Notes under the pieces: generated by a model
Database searches by the model: none
The model's input: the letters and a program-made list of their open reading frames with translations, nothing else
What the model was told of the DNA's origin: nothing
Assembly: GCA_018970785.1 (NCBI GenBank)
Contig: JAGWVR010000003.1
Coordinates: 28,884 to 92,883 of the forward strand
Reading direction: 5' to 3'
Length of the DNA stretch: 64,000 nt
Source of the DNA: Planctomycetota bacterium
GTDB lineage: Bacteria; Planctomycetota; Planctomycetia; Pirellulales; UBA1268
Program-made: the position numbers and the translations under genes
Shown here: one piece after another, positions 1 through 13,519 of the stretch
How the letters are laid out: each line of letters opens with the position of its first letter
How positions within the stretch are numbered: position 1 is the stretch's first letter

Positions 1-1752
<1,752 letters not shown>

Positions 1753-1824
1753 CGTCGTCCCGATCATCGACCCGCTGCCGCACCCGGTCGGCGGCGGACA
1801 CCGTCGTCCCGAAGGAGAAGTCTC

Positions 1825-6132
<4,308 letters not shown>

Positions 6133-6305
6133 CCGCGGTCGCCAGACCGGGCGAGTGCGGTGGCATCGTGCCGGTCGTGACGGGTGGCACGATCGTCGCG
6201 AACGTGTCGGGTAGCCTGTTCGGACGGCACTGTTGTCGTGTTCGTCGCCGTGGCGGTTCGATGTTTCCGAAGGTAGGGTTGGCCTGCCTTCAGGAGCATC
6301 TCCCC

Positions 6306-7262
6306 ATGCGTCGGATCCACACCGGCCAGCTCTCAGCGGGTTGCCAGCGCGACCGAAGATCACACGGAGTGGTCGGCCCCCCGCCGATCGCGACGGCGTT
6401 CGCCAGCTATGTGCTGTTCGGCGTCCTCGTCGCGGCGACCACTTGGCCCTCGATCGGTGTGGCCCAATCGGCTCCCTACAACCCGTATGCCGATTCTCAG
6501 GATTCCAAGCCTCCGGTGGCGGCCGACGGCACCCTCCACTGGGGAACCTTTTACAAGTCGGCGGAGTTGCAACAGGCCTACCAGCGTTTGTGGAATCTCG
6601 GGGCCTGCCGGGGGACCAACAAGGCGATCACGGTACCCGTCGAGAACAACCGCCTTGCCGTCGACGGCCTTCCCGAGACGACGCTGACCGGGGTCGTGCG
6701 GGGGGTCCAAGGCCGGATCGGTGGCGGCATGATCGCCTTCGTCGACCCGACCGTCGAAGATCCCAGCCTCGCCGTGCGCGTCGCCGTCCTCCACCCGGCC
6801 GGTGTCTCCCGGCTGTCGATCCGCGGTGACGCCGACGCCACCGTGCTCCGCACCGGCCTGACGGTCCGTTGCCGTGCCACGGTCGATCGGCAGGGCAAGG
6901 CGATCGGCCCTGTCGAGACCGTCGACATCGTCACCCCACCCGTCGGATTCCGTCCCGACGCGATCCGTCCCGACACGCCGGGGACGATCATCGGCACCGT
7001 GACCCGCATCACCGCCGATAGCGTCATCCTCCGCGTCGACGCCGGGTCGATCCGGCGCGTCGTGATTCCCCTCACCGCCGGCCTGCGGGTCTCCGTCGAT
7101 TGCGCGGAACTGGACCTGGCGTCGGCCGGGGACACCGTGGAGATCAAGGGCCGACTGTGGACCGGCACCGGGTGCCTGGCCGGTGGCACCGTGTTCGCGT
7201 CGGACGTGACCATCGTCAAACCCGAGCGGCTGGGAACGGTGGGTGTGGCACGGTCGCCATGA
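6306..7262 (+). CDS. secreted protein with two beta-rich repeats, function unknown
   Basis: 318 residues from the ATG at 6306; the same frame is open upstream to 6168, but that part looks non-coding. After an Arg/His-rich start there is one hydrophobic stretch (about residues 25-50, IATAFASYVLFGVLVAATTW) ending in a plausible signal-peptidase site, so it is probably exported or membrane-anchored. The rest contains two similar valine-rich segments (about 120-200 and 220-310), each opening with a 'TxxGTVxxI' or 'TLTGVVRGV' strand, reminiscent of small OB-like or DUF5666-like beta barrels; this is inference. Planctomycete-type hypothetical protein, no catalytic motif seen. Confidence 0.75.
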   Translation: MRRIHTGQLSAGCQRDRRSHGVVGPPPIATAFASYVLFGVLVAATTWPSIGVAQSAPYNPYADSQDSKPPVAADGTLHWGTFYKSAELQQAYQRLWNLGACRGTNKAITVPVENNRLAVDGLPETTLTGVVRGVQGRIGGGMIAFVDPTVEDPSLAVRVAVLHPAGVSRLSIRGDADATVLRTGLTVRCRATVDRQGKAIGPVETVDIVTPPVGFRPDAIRPDTPGTIIGTVTRITADSVILRVDAGSIRRVVIPLTAGLRVSVDCAELDLASAGDTVEIKGRLWTGTGCLAGGTVFASDVTIVKPERLGTVGVARSP

Positions 7263-7381
7263 GCCTGCCTCGACGATCATTCCAACCGCTGGCGTGAGGC
7301 CCAACCGGTCCGGTAGATTCCTCGGTGGAAGCTGCAGCCGCACTGCCGTGCGGCGCGATGCCGCCCGACCGGGATCGGATC

Positions 7382-8299
7382 ATGGTGGGGACCGAACTGG
7401 GGTCACCGACTCGCTCCCGCTGGCGACGATTCCAGGGGGGGGCCCGCCGGATCCTCGAGCAGGGGCTACGGTCGATCGTCCAGTTGCTCGCCGACATCGA
7501 TCACGGTCGCACTGACCCCGACCGAATCCATGACCTGCGGGTGGCTGCCCGCCGGTCACTCGCCCACTTGAGCCTTCTCCGCGATGTCCTTCCGGGTCGT
7601 CCCCGCCGCTGGTTCAGGAGGCGACTGCGCCTTCTCCACCGTGTCGCTGCCCGGGTGCGCGATTTGGACATCGTCGCTGCCCGGATCGGCGGGTACCGGA
7701 GCGTAGCCGGCTCCCGGTGTGGGCGTCGCCTCCTGGCGAAGCTCGTCGCGTCGCGCCGTGCCGCCGAACGCCGGCTGCGTCGGTTGGCGGTGCTGACCGG
7801 AGCCAGCGGATGGGAGGAGCGCGTCGGGCGGCTGTGCGCGCCCCTCCGCCACACCGACGTGCAGCGCTGCTGGCAGCACCGCGTCCGGGGACGGCTCGAG
7901 AGGGTGATCGACCGTTTTCGCCGGGCCGGGCGGCGACGGTGCCGCGGCGAAGCCGAGATCCATGGCTTGCGGATCGCAGGCAAGAAGCTCCGCTATCACC
8001 TCGACGCCTTCGCCACCTTGCTGCCGAACCAGGCTGTCAACGCGAGTCGGGATTCCCTTCACGAACTCCAGGATCGGCTCGGGGCGTGTACCGACCGTGC
8101 CGCGTCTGCCCGTACGATGCGGCAACTGCAGCGTGCGGCATCCGCCAGGCGCGAGCGTCGCGGGTGGCGGCGTTGCCGCCACGCCGAACAGGCGGCGGCA
8201 CGGCGTGCGCGACGAGCGTTCACCGCCTGGTGGGATCGAGACCGGCGCCGGACGTTCCGGCGACATTGCCGCGAGCTCCTCGGAAACACCCTGCCATGA
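7382..8299 (+). CDS. CHAD domain protein
   Basis: 305 residues from the ATG at 7382; an in-frame GTG at 7325 would add 19 residues of no recognisable domain. CHAD domains are helical bundles rich in conserved basic residues and associate with polyphosphate. Two diagnostic segments are visible: IHDLRVAARRSLAHL near the N-terminus and EIHGLRIAGKKLRYHLDAF in the second half, as in the internally duplicated CHAD fold. Arginine content is very high, especially in the last 60 residues. No CYTH triphosphatase domain is attached or adjacent. The stop codon overlaps the start of the next gene (ATGA at 8296), so the two are translationally coupled. An 8-G run at 7435-7442 is in frame. Confidence 0.85.
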   Translation: MVGTELGSPTRSRWRRFQGGARRILEQGLRSIVQLLADIDHGRTDPDRIHDLRVAARRSLAHLSLLRDVLPGRPRRWFRRRLRLLHRVAARVRDLDIVAARIGGYRSVAGSRCGRRLLAKLVASRRAAERRLRRLAVLTGASGWEERVGRLCAPLRHTDVQRCWQHRVRGRLERVIDRFRRAGRRRCRGEAEIHGLRIAGKKLRYHLDAFATLLPNQAVNASRDSLHELQDRLGACTDRAASARTMRQLQRAASARRERRGWRRCRHAEQAAARRARRAFTAWWDRDRRRTFRRHCRELLGNTLP

Positions 8300-9483
8300 A
8301 TGGCCGTAACACGCACGCCGTCGAGCGCACGCCCCCTTCGTCACTCATCGTCGCCATCGGTCTCGGCCTCCTCGCGGCGGTCGCCCTATGGATGGTCTGC
8401 CGCGCCATCGCCCCTCCCACGACGGCACGATCGTCCCTCGCTCGCACGACGACCTCACCGGCCGTGGCGTCGGCCCCGACGTCGGCGGCCTTCGCCGCCA
8501 CCGCCCCGGCCACGCCGGCGCCCCCCGCGATCGAGGCCGATCGGATCGCCGGGATGGTGTGGATTGCAGGTGGCGAATTCTCGATGGGTTGTGCCGACCC
8601 GCGCGGCCTCCCCGAAGGGGGGCGCGAGGCGATGGACGACGCGCGGCCGATCCATCGGGTCAAGGTCGACGGGTTCTTCATGGATCGGACCGAGGTGACC
8701 AACCGCCAATTCGCCGCCTTCACCGCCGCGACGGGCTACGTCACCGTCGCTGAAAAGCCACCGCGGGCCGAGGACTTTCCCGGGGCCCCGCCGGAAAACC
8801 TCGTCGCCGGGTCGATCGTCTTCACGCCCCCGGATGAACCGGTGCCTCTCGACACCCATTACCGGTGGTGGAACTACGTTCCAGGGGCAGATTGGCGCCA
8901 TCCGTTCGGCCCGGGCAGCAGCATCGACGGCGAGGAGGACCGGCCTGTCGTGCACGTCGCCTATGCCGACGCCGAAGCCTACGCCCGGTGGGCGGGCAAG
9001 CGCCTGCCGACCGAGGCGGAGTGGGAGTTCGCCGCCCGTGGCGGCCAGAGCGGCGCGCCGTACCCATGGGGTGATGCCTTCCGCCCCGAGGGACGGTGGA
9101 TGGCCAACACCTGGCAGGGACGTTTTCCGTACGACAACAGCGCGGCGGACGGCTTCGCCGGGATCGCGCCCGTGGGTCGGTTTCCCGCCAACGAGTACGG
9201 TCTCCACGACATGTCGGGGAACGTCTGGGAATGGTGTGCCGACTGGTACCGCCCCGACACGTACCGGAACGACGCGGCCCGCGGCACCGTCGTCAACCCG
9301 GCCGGTCCCGATGACAGCCACGACCCACAGGAACCGGGCCAGGCCAAGCGGGTGCTCCGTGGCGGGTCGTTCCTCTGCACCGACCAGTACTGTTCCCGGT
9401 ACATCGTCGGCACCCGTGGCAAGGCCGAGGTCTCGTCCGGGTGCAATCACATCGGTTTTCGCTGCGTCCTCTCACCGCGCTGA
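8296..9483 (+). CDS. formylglycine-generating enzyme, membrane-anchored
   Basis: 395-residue SUMF1/FGE-type oxidase that converts the active-site Cys or Ser of sulfatases to formylglycine. The fold signatures are present: MVWIAGGEFSMG, TEVTNRQFAAF, KRLPTEAEWEFAARGG, SGNVWEWCADWY and RVLRGGSFLC. Unlike many SUMF1-fold proteins, it keeps the catalytic cysteine pair in GGSFLCTDQYC (C361 and C366), and ends with HIGFRC, so it should be a true FGE. Residues 16-38 form a single membrane anchor followed by an Ala/Pro/Thr linker, putting the catalytic domain outside the cytoplasm. The ATG overlaps the CHAD stop. No sulfatase gene lies in the window. Confidence 0.92.
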   Translation: MNGRNTHAVERTPPSSLIVAIGLGLLAAVALWMVCRAIAPPTTARSSLARTTTSPAVASAPTSAAFAATAPATPAPPAIEADRIAGMVWIAGGEFSMGCADPRGLPEGGREAMDDARPIHRVKVDGFFMDRTEVTNRQFAAFTAATGYVTVAEKPPRAEDFPGAPPENLVAGSIVFTPPDEPVPLDTHYRWWNYVPGADWRHPFGPGSSIDGEEDRPVVHVAYADAEAYARWAGKRLPTEAEWEFAARGGQSGAPYPWGDAFRPEGRWMANTWQGRFPYDNSAADGFAGIAPVGRFPANEYGLHDMSGNVWEWCADWYRPDTYRNDAARGTVVNPAGPDDSHDPQEPGQAKRVLRGGSFLCTDQYCSRYIVGTRGKAEVSSGCNHIGFRCVLSPR

Positions 9484-9527
9484 ACAGCGGATTTCACCGC
9501 CGGTCACGATGCCCACCCGTTCACGCC

Positions 9528-11279
9528 TCAAGGCCGCCGCATCCGGGTGCGCAGGTCGCGGAGGGAGAGCGTGTTGACCACGTCGCCGGCCGCGCATCCC
9601 GCACGCCTGGCCTGGAGAATCCCGCAGCGGAGATTGTCGAGGCCGGACACTGCATGGGCGTCGGTGGACACCACCAACCCGACCCCTGCATCGCGGGCCG
9701 CCGCGGCATGACGGTCATCGAGATCGAGTCGCCACGGATTGGCATTGATCTCCAGGAAGGTACCGGTGCGCGCCGCCGCGGCGATCACGGCCTCGATGTC
9801 GACGTCGTAGGCCGGACGGCGATTGATCAACCGCCCCGTGGGATGGCCGATGACACTGACCCACGGATTCCCGATCGCCTCGATGATCCGCGCGGTGATC
9901 CGGTCGCGTGATTGCTGCTGGCCGTAGTGGAGGCTCGCGACGACCCAGTCGGCACGGGCGAGGACGTCGTCGGGCAGGTCGAGCCCGCCCTGCTCGAGCA
10001 TGTCGACCTCGACCCCCTTGAGAATCACCGTGGCGGAAGGGTCGGCATCGCGCAGCGACGCGTTGAGCGCGTCGATCTCCTCCCACTGCGCCAGCAGCCG
10101 TTCCGGACCGAGCCCCCGGGCCATCGCCACCCGCGGCCCATGGTCGGTGATCGCGATGTACTCCAAGCCACGGGCGATCGCTCCCCGCGCCATTTCGACC
10201 AGCGTGGCTTCGCCGTCGGAAGCCGTGGTGTGCATGTGGAGATCACCGCGGATGTCCCCGACGGTGACCAGACGTGGAACGCCCAACGCCTCCGCCCGCG
10301 CGACGGTCCCGGGCCCCTCGCGCAGTTCGGGAGGGATCCAGGGCAGGCCGCACAGCGCGTAGATCGCTGCTTCGTCGTGCGCCGCAGGGCAGGGCCGGAG
10401 GGCATCCGTACCGACCGCGTGGATACCGTCGGTCGCCAATTCGAAACCACGCTGGCGGGCGCGCTCGGAGAGCTCACCGACGTGCTCGGCCGAACCGGTG
10501 CGGGTGATCGACGCCGCGGCGAAGGCATCGTCGGCGACGACTGTGAGGCGGATCTCAATGTCGCGGGGCCCGCGCACATGCGCCGTCGTGGCGCCACGGT
10601 CGACGAGGGTCGTCACCTCCGGCCAGGAGAGGAACCGGTCGAGGATGGCGGCAGGTGCCTCACCCGATGCGAGGAGGTCGACGTTCCCCACGGTCTCCCG
10701 TCCACGCCGAACGCTCCCCACCGCCGCCGTCCGCACGACGTCGGGGCACTGCTCCAGCCACGAGCACACCCGGGCTGCGATCGCGTCGGCGTCGCGCCAC
10801 AGCATTCGCTTCGTGTCCGGATCGAGAGCGAAGGACAGGCTGCGGAGCAGGGCGGCTTGCGTCTTGTCACCGAATCCCTTGAGGGCAGCGACGCGTCCCT
10901 CGCGACAGGCCCGGGCGGTTTCCTCGAGGGACCCGACACCGAGTGCCTCGACGATCACCCGGGCCTTCTTCGGACCGAGTCCCGGCACGCGAACCAGAGC
11001 GACCGCCACGGGCGGAACCCGCGAGCGCAGCTCGTCGAGGATGGGCAGGCGACCGGCGTCGGCGAGGGTGCCGATCTTGTCCGCCAAGTCGGTGCCGATG
11101 CCGGGGAGTCCGGCGAGGGGGTCACGTCCCGAGCGACGTGCCGACGCAATCTCCTCACCGAGCCCCGAAATCGTATCGGCTGCCGCGCGGTACGCGCGGC
11201 AGCGGAACGGGTTGTCTCCGAGGTACTCAAGCAGCAGCGCGATCTCTTCGAGCGCCGCCACGATCGCTTCGTTGGTCAC
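9528..11279 (-). CDS. polX: PolX-family protein: polymerase-like domain with altered catalytic residues plus intact PHP domain
   Basis: 583 residues from the GTG at 11279, which matches the usual N-terminus (TNEAIVAALEEIALLLEYLGDNPF); an in-frame GTG at 11336 is a weaker alternative. Order: N-terminal 8-kDa-like and helix-hairpin-helix region (LPGIGTDLADKI, VPGLGPKKARVI), X-family palm, then a PHP domain from about residue 345. In active bacterial PolX the palm has GDxD and a third Asp. Here I read GNVD (N199, D201) and, at the third position, Glu (E242 in IEIRL); the GSKxHN motif is GSAEHV. The PHP motifs look intact: DLHMHT, ITDHG, GVEVDM, SLHYGQ, IGHPTGRL and STDAHA. Phosphoesterase or 3'-5' exonuclease activity is likely kept, while polymerase activity is doubtful. 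Confidence 0.88.
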   Translation of the reverse strand: MTNEAIVAALEEIALLLEYLGDNPFRCRAYRAAADTISGLGEEIASARRSGRDPLAGLPGIGTDLADKIGTLADAGRLPILDELRSRVPPVAVALVRVPGLGPKKARVIVEALGVGSLEETARACREGRVAALKGFGDKTQAALLRSLSFALDPDTKRMLWRDADAIAARVCSWLEQCPDVVRTAAVGSVRRGRETVGNVDLLASGEAPAAILDRFLSWPEVTTLVDRGATTAHVRGPRDIEIRLTVVADDAFAAASITRTGSAEHVGELSERARQRGFELATDGIHAVGTDALRPCPAAHDEAAIYALCGLPWIPPELREGPGTVARAEALGVPRLVTVGDIRGDLHMHTTASDGEATLVEMARGAIARGLEYIAITDHGPRVAMARGLGPERLLAQWEEIDALNASLRDADPSATVILKGVEVDMLEQGGLDLPDDVLARADWVVASLHYGQQQSRDRITARIIEAIGNPWVSVIGHPTGRLINRRPAYDVDIEAVIAAAARTGTFLEINANPWRLDLDDRHAAAARDAGVGLVVSTDAHAVSGLDNLRCGILQARRAGCAAGDVVNTLSLRDLRTRMRRP

Positions 11280-11431
11280 GGCTTCGGCGACCCCAGAGGA
11301 CGCCGCCCCCGGCCACGCTCGTCGCGCCTCGCCCACCGGGAGAGGGCGAAACCGTGCATCGAAATACGTCGTGGATCACCCGTGGGACGGCCCCTTCAGC
11401 CTACCTGCAACCCCGTGCCGGGACCTTCGAC

Positions 11432-12643
11432 TCACGGCTGCGGGATGCCGCGGGCGAGCCTGGCGGGGAGTGCGGTCCGTGGATAGGAAGCAGCGGCGTC
11501 GGGGAGCCCGCCGACGGGCGTGACAGGGGACAGCGAAGTCGTATGGCCGGTCGGCTCGAGCAATCGGGGAAACGCGCCCGTGTTCGCTGCCGGGCCCGTG
11601 CCCTGCAGGATCGGCATCGTGGCCCCGGTTCCAGCACCACCGCCAGCCCCGTTGGCGTTCACTCCGGGAGCAGTTGGGGCCGGCGTCGATGGCGGCGTCG
11701 ATGGGACAGGGCTGGAAGGCGTCACCGGAACGAGTGGTTTGCCGGCGTCACGGGTGGTTCCCCCCGGGGAGGCGGTGCCGGACAGATCCGGAATGGGCCG
11801 CAGTGCCGGGGTCGGGGTCAGTGCCGGAGGCGCCGTCGGCTGCGGCGTGAGCGCCGCTCCCTGGGGGACGGCGAACGTTCCCGACTGGGGCACGATCTGC
11901 GGCTGGAACGTCGGCGGCGGGACCGCCGGCACCGTGCCGCCAGGGGCCACCGCGGAGGGTGTCAGCGCCGGCGCGGCGATGCTCGACTGTCCGGGAATGA
12001 GTTGATTGGGGATATCCGCGCCGGCCGATCCCCAGGCTTGCGGCGAGGTCTGCAACGGCGCCGCAAACGGACTCACGGCGGCGCCCGCCGGCCCGGGCAC
12101 CACAGTCGACGAGGGCACGGTTCCCGGCACCGGCTGTGACACCATTGGTTGGGTCCCGATCGGTTGGCCCGTGCCCGGCTGGACTTGGACGTACTTCGTC
12201 GAATACACCGCCCGGTATTGGGTGACCGGAACGTTGACGGCCTGTTGGACGTATTGCGTGACCTCCTGCATGCACTCCCGGGGGCATCCGGTGCAGGGAT
12301 CGATCTCGGTCGACGGCTTGTAGGTGGTCACGGGAACGCACTGGTACTGCGTCCGGTACGTCGTCTCGGGCACGTAGCTGACCTGTTGGACCGGCACCAT
12401 CATCGGCGGAGTGGGCGCGGGTACGGGCACCGGAGCGACCGCGTAAGGCTGGGGCGCCATCATCGCGGGAGCGGCGACCGGGGCGACCGGGGCGACTGCG
12501 TACGCCACCGGAGCCCGGCGGAAGCAACTCGCACACCCGGCGAACAGGTCGTTGAGGCAGCACTGGGCCAGCGCGGTCGGGGACTCCGTCGACCAGACCA
12601 CGATCACCACTGCCAACACACCAGCGACGCGTCGGGCGTTCAT
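11432..12643 (-). CDS. secreted Pro/Ala/Thr-rich protein with a Tyr/Val/Cys-rich core
   Basis: 403 residues with a clear signal peptide (residues 1-26, ending ALAQ). A cysteine-rich start (CCLNDLFAGCASCF) is followed by a Pro/Val/Ala stretch and a core of about 80 residues with repeating tyrosine-valine-threonine strands (SYVPETTYRTQYQCVPVTTY, VTQYRAVYSTKYVQV) around a CTGCPREC motif. The C-terminal two thirds is Pro/Ala/Thr-rich and probably disordered. The core resembles planctomycete-specific cysteine and YTV-rich envelope proteins in style, though I cannot assign a family. It could be a structural envelope component. It is monocistronic or follows the alpha-CTD gene 340 bases upstream. 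Confidence 0.72.
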   Translation of the reverse strand: MNARRVAGVLAVVIVVWSTESPTALAQCCLNDLFAGCASCFRRAPVAYAVAPVAPVAAPAMMAPQPYAVAPVPVPAPTPPMMVPVQQVSYVPETTYRTQYQCVPVTTYKPSTEIDPCTGCPRECMQEVTQYVQQAVNVPVTQYRAVYSTKYVQVQPGTGQPIGTQPMVSQPVPGTVPSSTVVPGPAGAAVSPFAAPLQTSPQAWGSAGADIPNQLIPGQSSIAAPALTPSAVAPGGTVPAVPPPTFQPQIVPQSGTFAVPQGAALTPQPTAPPALTPTPALRPIPDLSGTASPGGTTRDAGKPLVPVTPSSPVPSTPPSTPAPTAPGVNANGAGGGAGTGATMPILQGTGPAANTGAFPRLLEPTGHTTSLSPVTPVGGLPDAAASYPRTALPARLARGIPQP

Positions 12644-12772
12644 CGAAGGCTCCTCGTGAGGCGACCCATGGACGGTGGTCCAGGGTCACGCTTCTCCAAG
12701 AGCCTAGGTTGGTTTCCCGGTCGATCGCGGCGAAAAGTGACTCGCTGGAAGCCCAGTTTCTTTTTTCACCAC

Positions 12773-12808
12773 GGCACGACCCGCGCGACCGGCACGACCG
12801 GCACGACG
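12773..12808. repeat. four tandem 9-base units
   Basis: Units read GGCACGACC, CGCGCGACC, GGCACGACC and GGCACGACG, a period of 9 with two mismatched positions in unit two and one in unit four. Intergenic, so the period is not imposed by codons. Confidence 0.7.
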
Positions 12809-12824
12809 TGCCCCACGGCACGTC
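12805..12824. other. perfect 8-bp inverted repeat with tetraloop
   Basis: GACGTGCC (12805-12812), loop CCAC, GGCACGTC (12817-12824). On the minus strand it lies about 160 bases past the alpha-CTD stop, without a following T-tract, so it could be a factor-dependent terminator, an mRNA-stabilising hairpin or a protein-binding palindrome. It overlaps the last tandem 9-mer. Confidence 0.5.
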
Positions 12825-12982
12825 CCGAAGCCGGTCATGGCGAGCCGTCTGCTCCAGGGGCAAGCGCGGTTTTTGCGCGTCGAATCCCGACCACACAGTC
12901 CACAACTTGCCCCGGGGGCGCGAGTCTGCATGGCCCTCCGCCGGAAATCCCGAGCGCCCGCACACCGGACCGCTCGAGCCGC

Positions 12983-13270
12983 TCACGCCGATGGCGGATC
13001 ACCGGGGGCCAGCGCCGCCGTACCGGCCTCACGTGCGAATCCGATCCGCTCCAGCGAGCGGTAGACCTCTTCCAATGTCTTCTCGCCGAAATTGGCGATC
13101 GACAGCAGGTCCGCACGCGTGCACTGCAACAGATCCTGCACCGTGAAGATGCCTCTCTCTTCGAGGCAGTTGGTCGTCCTCACTGACAGACCGATCTCCG
13201 CCGTGCTCATCTCCAATCGCTCCGCCATCGCATTGGAACGAGTGAGATTCGTGAATGGAATGCGCGGCAT
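12983..13270 (-). CDS. stand-alone RNA polymerase alpha C-terminal-domain protein
   Basis: 95 residues. The ATG at 13270 is chosen because GGGAGGGA sits a few bases upstream; the frame is open further upstream without support. Residues 25-80 match the alpha-CTD fold of RpoA (LSVRTTNCLEERGIFTVQDL, then IANFGEKTLEEVYRSLERIG). The counterparts of the E. coli DNA-contact residues R265, N268, C269, G296 and K298 are kept, and S299 is Thr. There is no N-terminal dimerisation domain, so it cannot replace RpoA. It could bind UP-like DNA or act as a regulator (inference). It diverges from the helicase gene. Confidence 0.85.
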   Translation of the reverse strand: MPRIPFTNLTRSNAMAERLEMSTAEIGLSVRTTNCLEERGIFTVQDLLQCTRADLLSIANFGEKTLEEVYRSLERIGFAREAGTAALAPGDPPSA

Positions 13271-13398
13271 GGGTTCCCTCCCGTGCGCTCGACAGCGTCG
13301 CCCGTGTATCCGGCGGTGGCAGCCACGAACCATTCCGCCGTGGCGATCGACTTCGATCACCACAGCGTCACCGATCCATCGCACCACGCCCCGGTCCG

Positions 13399-13404
13399 TA
13401 TACT
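13399..13404 (+). promoter_or_regulatory. -10-like hexamer TATACT upstream of the helicase gene
   Basis: TATACT lies 116 bases before the helicase ATG, in the divergent gap between it and the alpha-CTD gene. No clear -35 at 16-18 bases. GTATAC is palindromic, so the same site offers TAGTAT on the minus strand for the alpha-CTD gene. Confidence 0.35.
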
Positions 13405-13519
13405 AAGTGATCGCGGCTCCTGACGCCTACGCCCATCGCCGCACGACACAACATCCGACGCCCCTCCTCGCCGCGCTCTCCGAAGCACCCCAGTTTCCCC
13501 AGACGCCCAGCCTCCGGAC

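Larger units (their letters stand above)
12644..12982. other. 339-base intergenic region with short repeats
   Basis: Lies between the alpha-CTD gene and the secreted Pro-rich gene, both on the minus strand. It holds four tandem 9-mers (12773-12808) and an overlapping perfect inverted repeat (12805-12824). The rest shows no convincing ORF. The promoter of the Pro-rich gene should lie here; on the minus strand a TAGGCT hexamer (12707-12712) is a weak -10 candidate without a good -35. Confidence 0.5.

Noticed and set aside
7314..7319. TAGATT as -10 of the CHAD gene
   Set aside because: No -35 at 16-18 bases, and position is too close to the GTG at 7325 to be convincing.
12760..12768. TTTCTTTTTT tract near 12758-12766 as an intrinsic terminator
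   Set aside because: On the plus strand no gene ends here and no hairpin precedes it; on the minus strand it is an A-tract.
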